From the NCBI RefSeq assembly GCF_050624435.1, contig NC_134531.1, positions 255,578,812 to 255,642,811 on the forward strand: a stretch of 64,000 nucleotides of DNA, given 5' to 3'. The translations under genes and the position numbers were made by a program. Of this stretch, positions 20,881 to 31,756 are shown in pieces (positions within the stretch are counted from its first letter, which is position 1; each line of letters begins with the position of its first letter). The stretch comes from Tenrec ecaudatus (taxonomy: Eukaryota > Chordata > Mammalia > Afrosoricida > Tenrecidae). Below the pieces are notes generated by a model. That model was given only the letters and a program-made list of their open reading frames with translations. It was not told the origin of the DNA and did no database searches.

Positions 20881-22955
20881 TCTAAATTGCTGATTAATGG
20901 TGGCGATATGGGAATGCATACAGAGATGAATTTATTGCACTTCCATTTTGCTTGGATTTGTATTTGACTTCCCTATACATTTTCTTTGCCCATGCTGACA
21001 TGTGTCACTGCAATTTGAAGTGAGGCAACTATTCCACACATCTTTTTTTCTCTAAGAGGTGGACAGTGTGAATTTAATGAAAATTATATGTGAGAGAAAA
21101 AGAGTCCCAAATAGAAAGGTGGATAAAGTAAGAAGAAATTATAGGATAGGTTTAATACTTCAACCAATGTCAATGTAAGAACATACTGAGTATAGAAAGG
21201 CATAAACGACATATGTAGAGAAAATCAATACTCAAAGTTAACTTCCATGCAAAGCAGAATAAAGAATTAGTGTTGTAAGAGGCCTTGACATAAGAGAACT
21301 CATGATATAAAGAATAATGGTCATTCTCAGCATGGGTCCAAACCTCAACTCATTAGAATGCAAATACATTTATCATGAAAAACACTCTGGTGGATTTCAA
21401 ATTCAAGTTATTATAAAGGGATATTAGCTGCAATAAATTCTAAATATGCAATGTTTCTTTCTAAGAAATGACTTTAGCTTTATTTAATTTGGTATTACAG
21501 TATTAATTAGTATCAGCGTTATAAAAATGCAGTTTTAGCCCTAGGCATTTTGCCACTCTGAGTGCTGTTTTCTAAAATAAATTTAGCTAGAAATAATTGT
21601 TTTTACAGTGTGAGAGCCATGTTTCTTTATTATGAATTGGATTCTGAAGATAATATTTCAAGAACTGTTTTTATATTATAGCACAATATTAATAAGTTAC
21701 CAACCTACAGCCTCTCATAACATTATAAGTATAGATATGAATAAGTAGTCCCTACATATGCATAGAAGGGAGTAAACTTTGCCTTATCTCTCTTCTTAAA
21801 AATATTTTTAACCCCAGGAACTTCCACCTCCCCACATCCTCAGTGGGACTTCACATGGGCTATAATTACTTCTGCTTCTGAAGAGCATCTTGGTGCATAA
21901 AGTAGATGATAACTTTCCCATGCTTGTTTCTTATCACTTATCCTGGCCCAGTCTTCTTTTTTAAAGATAATTCAATTAATTGTATAGATACTTGGTTTTT
22001 AAAATATGTGCATGTGTATGTGTGTATATATAATCTTTAACTGCCTCCCTCTTTTGTTGTCCCTATATACCTTTTTCCTAGTTATCAATTTTATTTATAT
22101 TCTTTTTAATTTTTCAAATTTTCTTATTTTGATTTGGAAATATTATAATTGTGGATTTTGTAATATATTATATATTTTATATAGAGGAAATATAAGTCTT
22201 AAATTGTCATTACATTAAATTAATATACAAATACAATTCAACCTATGACTGTGTTTTGCATTTTCATTTATTTGAGGATTTTCATGTAAAACTTTATTTT
22301 CTAACTAAGCATGTTCTTGTGTGGATTTAAATTAAAAAGAAACAGACACCATCATATTCTATTTTCTACATTATATTAGGATAATTACTACACTAAAGAA
22401 AGAACTCTATAAATTTTATTTTGAAATTTCAGCTCCCTGTCACTCCATTACTTACTAGAAAGAAAATAATATAATCTTAGCATGTGATCAGAATTTCAAA
22501 TATTGTTTTTACTATCATTTAGTGTTTCATATAGTTTGCATGAAAATGCACTTAAAAAACAAGAATACAACATATTCTACACACATATTACATCCATGTA
22601 TTGTTTCCTAAAGTATGTGCCAAATTTAATGTGGCTTAAGATTATCTACTGAATAAGCACAAAATTTCAAGATTATTCAGACTGAAATCTTTCCCAGGTA
22701 AACTACAGACTCACAGCAACTGCTGTGAGCTTTCCAGATGTAAAGATTTCTCTTTTATACCCAAGTGTAATTTTAATTTATGTTATAGTTTGATTTAATT
22801 ATATTAGTTATAAAAAGGTACAGAAAATGAAATAAAGCATCTTTGGTCTTTTTTCCTGCAAGGAGCAATTTTTAGAATGTCTATGACTTTTCTGTGTTGA
22901 AATGACCACTTCTTATTCTATTTACAGGTTTCACACAGCACATCAAGGGTCTGTA
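20881..22955. other. Long AT-rich stretch, no gene or repeat recognised
   Basis: About 2.1 kb. Frames of up to 70 codons near 22006-22218 are low-complexity, rich in F, I, L and Y, and not credible. May be unique sequence or an old unrecognised LINE. Confidence 0.5.
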
Positions 22956-23235
22956 TGGATTGTTTATTCTTCATAATGTTATCCAGTTTTTTGTGTGTCA
23001 CACAGTTGAATGTGTTTGCATAGTCTGTAAACTACAGGTAAATATATTTGTAGTATTTTGCTTTTACCCAAGATCAGCAATAATATTTTCAAGCTCCACA
23101 TTTTCTTTTGAATACAACTTGAATTTTTGGCAGTTCCCTATCCATATTGCTGCAAGCATGTTTGGATTTTCTTCTGCAACATTTTACTTGCATGTGATAT
23201 TAATGATATTATTTGTTAATTTCTGAATTTTGTTG
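22956..23235 (-). mobile_element. RTE LINE, RT fragment, antisense
   Basis: 'cataatgttatccagttttt', 'acacagttgaatgtgtttgc', 'atagtctgtaaactacagg' encode, in reverse, the YAKAFDCVDHNKLW region of RTE reverse transcriptase. 'gcagttccctatccatattg' and 'cttgcatgtgatattaatga' follow in order. Both RTE ends are missing. Confidence 0.75.
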
Positions 23236-24174
23236 GCTAATGTCTCCGTGGGATGGGCACTTCCAGTTGGTGGCTTAGTACAAGTTTTCTAAGTTTCTTG
23301 GCAGCGATTGGATCTTTCCGGAATCGCATCACTCTTATTGTCTGACAGTTTCTCTTATCTGGTGGCTTATGTATTGTTGTGATGCTGGGGGCTCAGCTAC
23401 AGTTATTTGAAAGACTAGCAGAGTTCACATATAATCAAAGTTGTCTTTCTCCTGTATTTTATCATTATTTTATACCACTGGCTGCACAAAAGAAGCTAAC
23501 TTATTCAGGTAAAGAAACCTTAAATGACCTGGATTTCAAATCAGAGGCAAGTGGGAATAGAGAGAAGTCATTTTACTGGATTAAACCTTTTATCTGAATC
23601 AAATTACAGATACACAGATACCTTGTTTATTCCCTGAAATACACTTTGAAAATTAGCTGGAGTTTTTTTTTTTTTCAATTAGGGGTGGTGTGGATCAGTA
23701 TAGTATGTTACTAAGGGAGTTTCCCCCTTAACATTGTTAAAATGAATCATTTTATTTCAACCTTTATCCATTGGAGAGAGAAAAAAGAAAAAAAGAAAAA
23801 AAAATGTCTCCTCTCTCAGTCCTTATTCATCAAAGCAAGTAGCACCCAAATTCACCTGGTTCCTCAAGCCAAAAATTTTGGGATCTTCTTCATTTCTGTG
23901 GTCGAATTCTCCATGCCCAGTTCCTCAACAAGTCCTATACACATTTTTATTATTATTATTATAGTCTTTACCTTATTTTTGGTGAGATTATGAACAGCAA
24001 ATGAGGTCTCAACTGAACAGTTTATACATACTGTTCATTGACATTGCTTCTGTTTGTAACAATATGCCAACATCCTCATTATCTCCATTCTGATTGCCCT
24101 GCTTTAATTCATTTAATTTTCCCATCTATCCACTCTGCTTTCTCACCTGTGCTGTAGAATAACTATAGTCTCTT
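23236..24174. other. Mostly unrecognised
   Basis: At 23357-23400 'tggtggcttatgtattgttg' and 'tgatgctgggggc' resemble the RTE 5' signature or the tRNA-Gly SINE body, too short to bound. The rest is AT-rich, with an A-rich GAAA tract at 23779-23805 and (TTA)n at 23948-23962. Confidence 0.4.
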
Positions 24175-24510
24175 TGGCTTCGTATACATTATTTTTTTAA
24201 TTAAAGGAACACTGTACTCACAGAGGGTATCGTTTATTTTATAAGCCAAACTGTTCCTGTGCTGAGTGGTGACCTCTGTACCTTTTGCACCATTTTTGTA
24301 CAAAATTTAAAAGGTGTCTCAGGGCAATATTTTGGTGAACAACTCTACTATGCTTCAGTACAATAATTCTAGCTTTCTTTAAGAATTTGAGTTTTGTTCT
24401 ACATTTTTCTCTCATTCTAGTTGTGACCATCTGTTGGCCAGGATGATCAGAAGCAGTTCGGCACCATCTAGTTTTTCCAGTCTCAGGATAGATAAGGTAT
24501 TGGTTCATCT
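24175..24510 (-). mobile_element. Possible older L1 3' UTR, antisense
   Basis: Reverse-strand text includes 'attgccctgagacacctttt', 'ggcttataaaataaacgata' and 'aaaatgtagaacaaaactca', which I associate with an afrotherian L1 3' UTR. The minus-strand 89-codon frame here has no recognisable domain. Tentative. Confidence 0.4.
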
Positions 24511-24797
24511 CAGCTGTTAGTTCTGAACACTAGATTGTTCTCAGAATGATTGGTTTCTTTCTTTTACTTCAGATGAGTAGAGTAGAAAAAAGCAGCTATA
24601 TTTTAGATGGCTACTCACAGGTATTTAAGACTGTAGATGATACCTACTAAACTAGGATGTAGAACATAAAATTTTGAGCTATGCAATAACAGTTGACAAT
24701 TTGTCCCATAAGATGATTTCCTTAAGCTATCAAATTCAGTAAACCAATCTCAGGAGGGTCTTGGTTACGTCTAGGAAGCATCAAGACTGTGCCCTTG

Positions 24798-24931
24798 ACT
24801 TGTTGATACACACACACAGTATACTACAAAAACATGTTTGTTGCACATCTATACATGTACACATACTTGTTGATACACACACACAGTATACTACAAAAAC
24901 ATGTTTGTTGCACATCTATACATGTACACAT
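24798..24931. repeat. 67-bp tandem duplication
   Basis: Two adjacent copies of a 67-base unit beginning 'acttgttgatacacacac' (24798-24864 and 24865-24931) with no difference that I can see. Each contains a short CA tract; the 3' flank is TA/CA-rich. Confidence 0.95.
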
Positions 24932-25119
24932 ATACAATATATACATCTATAGTGCACCCATATACATATATACACATATATTCATAAACAGACACACATT
25001 GTTGGTTATTTTTGTTGTGTTGCAATACTATGTATGGTACAGCATTTACCAAAAATATCCCCTTGTATACATTTCTTAGTGTTTTTATTTATATTGTTCT
25101 AGTTGTGTACACTCCACCC

Positions 25120-25325
25120 ACATTGTGTAGGCTTTCTCCAACACCCAAAACAACAGCTGCCACCTCACATTCCTATCTTGGGTAACTATCAATGACTTTT
25201 GATTCCTATAGGCATGCCAATTCTTATACTTTAAAAAGATGTGGCCATACACATTTCATCCTTCTGTGATTGGCTTATTTCACTCAGTCTAATGTCCTCC
25301 AGAAGCTTCCACTTTATATTTGAGA
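25120..25325 (-). mobile_element. L1M 3' end remnant, antisense
   Basis: 'tcctataggcatgccaattc', 'gattggcttatttcactcag' and 'tctaatgtcctccagaagct' resemble the reverse L1M 3' end block around 'gtctggcttatttcacttag'. Confidence 0.45.
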
Positions 25326-25874
25326 AAATAATAGCTCATTTTCATCAAGTTGATTTTGACTCGACTGTATCCAAGGTGTTGTCAGCAGTACATTTTTTAA
25401 CAGAAACACCCTTTTGTTTTTCTTTTGCAAGATCATTTTCAATTATCCATAGAAAATACCTTTTTAAAAAACATAAATGGCAATTATACATGTAGATTTC
25501 CCCAGTAGAAATTCATAGAAATAAAGTTAAGCACAGCATTGCAAAGAGACAATCAAGAAATCCACTATCACCATTAGAACAAGGCCATATGCAACCATGG
25601 AACAAACCATTTGCAAGTACAAGGGTTGATATGGTGTTACATTAAGCCTTATTATTGTGCTACGTCTGATTATGATCTAGAACACATAAAGACAGCTTTA
25701 GTGTTGTAATCTTAGAGTATTCACTAGCATGCATTTGGTTTTCTCCCATTAAAGATTAAATTGCCCCTTTCAGAGCATGTTCTTTTATTCTACAGGTCCT
25801 CGAAGACCTACGTGCCTTTGGCATGCTTATTCGGAGCTCAGTCAGTTCTCCGTTGGATTGAGCCTGCCTTCAGC
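25326..25874. other. Little recognised
   Basis: 'catcaagttgattttgactc' at 25344 may be a scrap of reverse AfroSINE. The 73- and 144-codon overlapping frames from 25761 run straight into the RTE tail and L1 that follow and are not genes. Confidence 0.4.
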
Positions 25875-26035
25875 AGAAGTGGACTCTGCACAGTTAAGGA
25901 CCGTCCTTACAGTGTGGCTGCGTTTGAGCCCATGGTTGCAGCCACTGTGGCAACTCATCTCGATGAGGCCCTTTTGCGATAGCCCTCTCTTTTACCATGA
26001 TGTTCTCCTGGGTCTTCTCTATCCTGTTCACATGT
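25875..26035 (-). mobile_element. RTE 3' tail, antisense
   Basis: 'gtttgagcccatggttgcag', 'ccactgtggcaactcatctc', 'gatgaggcccttttgcga' and 'ttttaccatgatgttctcct' are reverse RTE tail blocks. Confidence 0.72.
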
Positions 26036-26092
26036 ACAAATTACGTGAGCTGAAATCTGGCCATCTTTTTCTCTTTCTTTCTTTCTTTCTTC

Positions 26093-26990
26093 TTTTATCA
26101 TTTTATTGGGGGCTCTTACAGCTCCTATCACAATTCATATATCCATCCATTGTGTCAAGCACATTCGTACATTGGTTGCCATCATTTTCAAAATATTTGC
26201 TTTCTACTTGAGCCCTTGATATCAGCTCCTCACCTTTTCCCCTCCCTCACTAACTATTCCCCCTCCATGAACCCTTGATAATTTATAAATTATTATTATT
26301 CATGTTTTACACTGACTGATGTCTCCCTATACCCACTTTTCTGTTGTCCGTCCCCCTGTGAGGGGGTTATATGTAGATCATTGTGATCTGTTCACCTTTC
26401 TCCCTCCACCTTTCCCTTCCCCTCCTGGTATTGCTACTCTCATTATTGGTCCTGAGAAGTTTATCTGTCCTAGATTCCCTGTGTTTCCAGCTCTCATCTG
26501 TACCAGTGTGCATGCTCTTGTGTAGCAGAATTTGTAAGGTAGAATTGGGGCCTGATAATGGAGGAGAGGAAGTTTTAAAGAACTAGAGGAAAGTTGTACA
26601 TTTTTTTGTTTGTTTACTTTTTCCAGGGGAGAGCGTGAACGCAGTCCCCCATTACCACAAATTCTGCAGTTGAGTTTCCCACATTTGGGGAAATCGCAGG
26701 GGTCAGCACATCCGGAGTGCAATGGAGAAGCCTCGCCCTGGGAAGACCACCTTCAAGATCATGGTAGCTCCCCTGCCAGGTAAGTATTAAAAGCAGTATG
26801 TTTCATCAGTGCTATACTGCACCCTGAGTGGCTCATCTCTTCCTTGTGACCCTTCTGTAAGGGGATGTCCAGTTGCCTACAGATGGGCTTTGAGTCTCCA
26901 TTCCGCACTGCCCCTCATTCACGCTGATATGATTCTTTTCTTCTGGATCTTTGATGCTTGATTACTGGAGCAAATAGTTGCAGCATTTTT
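26093..26990 (-). mobile_element. L1 3' UTR, antisense, long copy
   Basis: From the 3' terminus ('cattttattgggggctctta') through 'gatcattgtgatctgttcac', 'cagattccctgtgtttccag' type blocks, 'atctgtaccagtgtgcatgc' and 'ggtagaattgggg' to the more 5' UTR segment 'aaggggatgtccagttgcct'. It contains the largest span of this L1 3' UTR in the window. The 114-codon minus-strand frame lies in the UTR and is not a protein. Confidence 0.87.
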
Positions 26991-27505
26991 GCTAGGAGAA
27001 ACTGGTAGATATGAACTCTTTACCTTCTAGACATTAGTCCAACACTTAATATTTTGAGAATCTATCATATCTTTGTAGCTGGGTGCTATTCAATTGTGTG
27101 TACATATCACACTTGCATATGCATTACTTTGTTAATGGGCACATAGGTTTTCCCTCCATATTTTTGCTATTGTGAATAACCCTGATATGAAAGTAGATGT
27201 CAATATGTCTATTGATATCATTGCCTTTATGTCTCTAAAGTATATACCCAGAAAGGTGATTTCTAGATCATAAGGTTGTTTCAATCACTAGCTTTGTGGA
27301 GTTGTATCATACTACTTTGAACACTGGTTGCAACATTTATAATACCACCAGCAGTGGATAAAAATCCTCAAGTTCTCCACAATCTCCCCAGTACTTCTTG
27401 ATTTTTCTTTATTTATATTTCTTTGTCACCTTTACAGAGGTGAGATTGTACCTCATTGCAGTTTTGATTTACATTTCTCTGTTTAATTGCTAAATGTGTT
27501 AATAT
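26991..27505 (-). mobile_element. L1M 3' end, antisense
   Basis: 'tttttgctattgtgaataac', 'aagtatatacccagaaaggt', 'gatttctagatcataagg', 'aataccaccagcagtggata' and 'ttgatttacatttctctgt' are the reverse blocks of an ancient L1 3' end. Confidence 0.7.
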
Positions 27506-27506
27506 G

Positions 27507-28330
27507 GCATGACTCAAAATGAGAAGAAACAGGTGCAAACATCCATTAATAATCAGAACATGGAACGTGTGAAATGAGAAACAAGGGAAATTCTACGTTG
27601 TTAAAATTGAAATGGAATACTGTTGATTAATCTCCTAGGCATTACTGAGCAGAAATGGAGTGACATTTGCTATGTTGAACTGGAAAACATATGGTCTACT
27701 CTGTGGTTATAACAAAGTGAAGAGGAATATTGTTATATTCATTGTTTAAAAGAACATTGCAAGAACTATCCTGAATACAAGATTGCAATTGGTTAAAAGC
27801 TCTATCTCTATGTGGAAGCCCAGTTAAAAGGACAACTATTCACATTCATGCATCAACCATTAATGCCAAAGATGAAGATATTAAGATGTTTACCAAATTC
27901 TGAAAAAGTCTGAAACTGATAATACATACGGCCAAGATACAGTTATAATTACTGCTTATTTGAATGTGGTAATTGTAACAAATAAGAGAAAAGAGTAGTT
28001 GCCAAGTATATCCCTGCTGACAGGAACAACATGGGACATTTAATGATAGAATTATAAAAGACCAATGACTTATTCGAAATACTTTTTTGCAACTATAAAG
28101 GTAGCCATTCTACATGTGACCCTTGACATATGGAATACCCTGGAATCAAATCAATGATGTCCACAAAAGGAGATAATGGAGAAATGCAATAGCATCAGTT
28201 AGAACAATGCCAGGGATTTTGTTGCAAAACAGCCCGTCAAAGACTTATATAAAAGTTCAAGCTGAAACTGAAAAAAATTAAAATATCAAGAGCCAAAGTA
28301 CAAACTTGAGCACTTGAATTAAAAGACCAT
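27507..28330 (+). mobile_element. RTE LINE, endonuclease region, sense
   Basis: Starts at the endonuclease N-terminal block 'catgactcaaaatgagaaga' and 'catccattaataatcagaac', then 'cctaggcattactgagcaga', 'gtggaagcccagttaaaagg' and 'cattaatgccaaagatgaag', ending near 'gaaaaaaattaaaatatcaa'. Frame broken many times. A family A LTR follows within about 40 bases. Confidence 0.85.
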
Positions 28331-28365
28331 CACAACATAAGATTCGTATGTTAAACATTAATGAC

Positions 28366-28860
28366 TGTGGCAGTTCCATAATCTCCTGTCAACTTGTGAT
28401 GGGTGGAATCTAGTCTGTCAATCAGGTTGCAGCTTGATGACCTCATTTGGAGGTGCCACGGAGATAAATAGCTCACTGGGGGTGCAGATACACACAGACT
28501 CTTTGGTTAATCTTCCTGCTAACAAGAAACATGGTGCTAAGCTAGAGCCCTGGAGCTGGAGGAGTCACGTGGAGACACATGCCAGGGCTGAGATGTTTAC
28601 ACCACCACTGGATTCCAAGACTTTCCATCCACTGGCCTGTGATCTTCCTGCATTTGGCACCATCAAATGTGTTTCATGAGTCTGAAGAGGAATTTATACA
28701 TTGGTATTAGACATGTGGGCTAATATCAGACTTATGGACTTGATCTGGACTGGGCTGGGATTTTTTTCTCAATATTTAATTGTTCTTGCATATAAAGCTG
28801 TTTCTTATGTACATACGAGTGTCTATGAATTTGTTTCTCTAGTCTACCTGGACTCACACA
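28366..28860 (+). mobile_element. Solo LTR, family A, sense
   Basis: Begins 'tgtggcagttccataatctc' and ends 'agtctacctggactcacaca'. Flanks ATGAC (28361-28365) and AAGAC (28861-28865) agree at four of five positions, consistent with a decayed 5-bp target duplication. Shared blocks include 'tttggaggtgccacggagat', 'tggcctgtgatcttcctgca' and 'tgatctggactgggctggga'. Frames of 81 and 61 codons inside it are incidental. Confidence 0.82.
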
Positions 28861-28930
28861 AAGACTTAAGATCAGATGACTCCTGATATTATATCTAGGA
28901 TATTATATGTGAAGAAAAGAAAAAGCCATT

Positions 28931-29948
28931 TGTGATGACTGGGCTTTTTCGTGCCAACATGCACCAGTAGACCACATGGGTCGAGTCTACTCTATCAATC
29001 AGGTAGCCTGGTGACATCCCTAGGGAGGTGTGGCCTAGGTATAAGAAGATATGTGGAGGCTGGAGCCCCATTTTCTCTTCCTCTCTTTCTCAAACTGTTG
29101 TGCTGCCTCACCTGGCCACCTCACGTCATCACCTTACACAAAGGCTAAGGTACTACTGTGACTTCTTGTCTTGAGCACCTTACGACAGTTTCAAAATCAG
29201 AGCTTAGGAATCATTTGGTTTATGCACCACGGCAGTGACCTTTCAGTCTCAGCTTCACATAGAAACTAGGCCAGGTTCTTTCATGAGCACAACACACTCT
29301 ATGAGCCAAGCAGTCTTATAACCTGTTTATTCCAACAGGCATTTACACATATCAGTAGAAAGTTAAGAAAAAACAGGAAAGACTTACCAGCAAGAGCGAG
29401 GGGGGCAGGGGGGAGGTGAAAGTTCTGCTCCATTGAAGCCGTCTGAAGCTCTTCCCTCTTGGCTTGATATTTACACAATTTGGGGGAGGGCAGTGGGTAA
29501 CCATGGGTGTGGTTGTGGGCGTTCAGTCCACACGAGGGCTGCAATGTCAAGTGTGTAGTCCCATAGTCTTGGACTCTACCCAGTTGTATATTCTTTGTTC
29601 TTGGTGGCCTCTTGTCAGCCTTTTTATGGTTCATGGGTACTCCAGTCTGTATGTTCTATTCACTTTGCTTCTCGATGCTGTACTACTGGTCTTTGTAAGT
29701 CTTCAACACTTTTCCCACCATCCCTCACCCTCCTATCTCCTGCCTCTTTAGCCTATTAGTCTGATGAGTTAGAAAGACCTTCCATAATTAACTGACCCAC
29801 TAAAGTGGGGTAGACTGAGTGAGCTCTCTCTGTGAAATTCTGTAGGTTGCTTTCTTGTTATAATTCCCCTTCACAATATAAAGTTCTCTACTTATCTGTG
29901 TTCATAAGTTTCCTGCTTTTGCTTCTCTAGAGAACCCAACCTAATATA
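28931..29948 (+). mobile_element. LTR, family B (ERVL-like), 5' LTR of a relic
   Basis: Begins 'tgtgatgactgggctttttc' and ends 'gagaacccaacctaatata'. The terminal 'tctctagagaac' block is shared in reverse with the copies at 52.3 and 63.1 kb. At about 1 kb it is longer than those, so part of the middle (29.2-29.7 kb) may be an insertion. The placement directly before a primer-binding site makes it a 5' LTR rather than a solo LTR. Confidence 0.6.
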
Positions 29949-29950
29949 AT

Positions 29951-29965
29951 TAGTACCGGGAATGG
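29951..29965 (+). other. Retroviral primer-binding site, tRNA-Leu type
   Basis: 'tagtaccgggaatgg' lies two bases after the LTR end, exactly where a primer-binding site is expected. It matches 12 of 15 bases of 'tggtaccaggagtgg', the complement of a tRNA-Leu 3' end, the primer type of ERVL. Confidence 0.6.
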
Positions 29966-31755
29966 TTCTAGAGAAATCAAATAATAAACAATTTTTCTAA
30001 ATTGGTTCTACAGCCTGATTAGGCCCAGAGGGTCTGTGAATGCTCCTTCTGCTTCTGTAAGTCTGGGTAAGTCTGCCATTAATAGTAAAGAGGGTGTGAC
30101 TAATCCATGGGATAAGGTGACAAGTTCATATCTGATCTCTTACAACCAATAGATGAAGTGTTGGGGAAAAGTGAGGTTCTTGGTGGTCGCGACTTTTTGT
30201 TGTTTTTTTTTTTTTATCAGGAGGAAGAGTGTAGGGAATCTGGTTGCCTGGCGCTCCTTACAATGGATATCATGGTAAAGTACAGGGATGAACTCAGAAC
30301 CTCCGAAACATATCCAAGGTACCTCATGAAAGACCTAAAAACTTCTGTTTGTGCTACAGAGTTTTCTCTTCTCTTAGTAACAGTTCTGATATGACCAAAA
30401 ACCAAATCCGGAGTCATATCAAACGACTAGCTGAATGGTAGCGCCAGCTGAATTGCAAGCCTAGGGCAACATATGGTATTATTGGTGGGCGGGAGAGGGG
30501 ACACTGAAACATGGGATGGGAACCAAGGCATTGATGACCAGGGAGATGTGGCTATCGAGCCCCTAGATTCTCTTGAGCCACCCCAGTGAATCACTCGCAC
30601 CTGAGGAGATTTCCCCACTGTTAGCAAAAGAACGCACACTGAGCGGTCTAGGCCAAATGTGCTTGCTGAGCTGCTACACGAGGCTGCCTCTGAAACGTTC
30701 CCTGGGGAGTGGCCTTACACAAGATACTGCTCAGAGCTGCCAGGACCACCCTCACCATCTATTATTTCTCATCTGGACCAATCGTTAGAACTGTTTCAGA
30801 GAGTTCTTAAAGGGGAGGAACAGCGGTGACCTAGGAAACAATGCACTGTGCATGCCAACAACGACTGGAGTTTTCTAATAGATGCAGACAGCAACCTGGG
30901 GAATGCGTGTGGGCATAGTTGCTAAGCAGGACATTGGTGAAAGGAAAATTATAAAGCAAAACAAACACTCACTGCCATCGAGTCAGTGCTGACTCAGAGC
31001 AAGCACCTTTGGGTCCCAAACTGTAACTTAACAGGGGTAGATACTTCCTCTTTCTCACAGAAGCGGCTGGTGGTTTCAAACTGCTGACCAAAGTGCAACC
31101 ACTCCACCACTTGGGCTCCTCCAGTCATATCAGTCTGAGATTATTGATATGGTCCTTGAAGCATAATTCTTCATTGAATGTTTCAGCTTAAAAAATTAAG
31201 AGAGGACCTAGTAGTTTATTTGATTTGTTCACTGAAGCACAGGCTGAGAAATGGCCTACATTAAGGCACCTTAAAATCCCTGAAAGTGTCCAAAAGCTTA
31301 TGGAAACTGCTATGTTAGAAGGGAGTTAGGAGAATGAGCCTGTAGACCCACACATGGAGTGACCCAAGGGCACATTTTTTTACCAAAACCATAAGGAATA
31401 AATAGGTAAAGGGGCCTCAACATCTTTGAAGACTATCGGGTTTGATGATGGGAACTGCCCTAAATAAATAAAGAGACTTGCCTCCAATGAGACTGATGTG
31501 GCCCCCTTGGGGTAGGAGGCAAGTGGAGCATTTAACCAATAGGGCCAAGGTGGGCATGGTTCTTGTAAAGGACATTGGAGTATAAGCAGTAATCAGAGTA
31601 ATCTGGCTCCTGTGAATTTACGGCATTGATTATTTAGACACACTGCCCCTAGGAGTGGAATATATGGGAATCTTACTAAATATTTACTTGATCTATGTGA
31701 GCCAAAGATTTCTAAATCAAGTGAACAAACAATACAACTCAAGTTACCAGAATAG
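29966..31755 (+). mobile_element. ERVL-like internal region, decayed
   Basis: Follows LTR and primer-binding site without a break and is less AT-rich than its surroundings, as expected of gag-region sequence. 'tagacacactgcccctagga' and 'ggaatatatgggaatcttac' near 31.64 kb resemble ERVL internal sequence. All three forward frames are stopped; the longest open piece is about 80 codons. It is interrupted by an AfroSINE and a poly-T tract (30200-30220) and cut off by an RTE at 31.76 kb. No 3' LTR is seen. Confidence 0.5.
30960..31125 (-). mobile_element. AfroSINE, antisense, well preserved
   Basis: 'cactcactgccatcgagtca', 'gtgctgactcagagcaagca', 'agaagcggctggtggtttca', 'aactgctgaccaaagtgcaa' and 'ccactccaccacttgggctc'. 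It is one of the least diverged copies and lies inside the ERVL-like region, so it is younger than that. Confidence 0.92.
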
Positions 31756-31756
31756 A

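Noticed and set aside
24239..24508. 89-codon minus-strand frame as a transposase or zinc-finger relic
   Set aside because: No catalytic or metal-binding motif visible; the text fits an L1 3' UTR better, though not certainly.
25777..26211. 144-codon plus-strand frame and its 73-codon overlap
   Set aside because: It runs from unassigned sequence through an antisense RTE tail into an antisense L1 3' UTR.
26378..26722. 114-codon minus-strand frame
   Set aside because: Sense-strand reading of an L1 3' UTR, which is non-coding.
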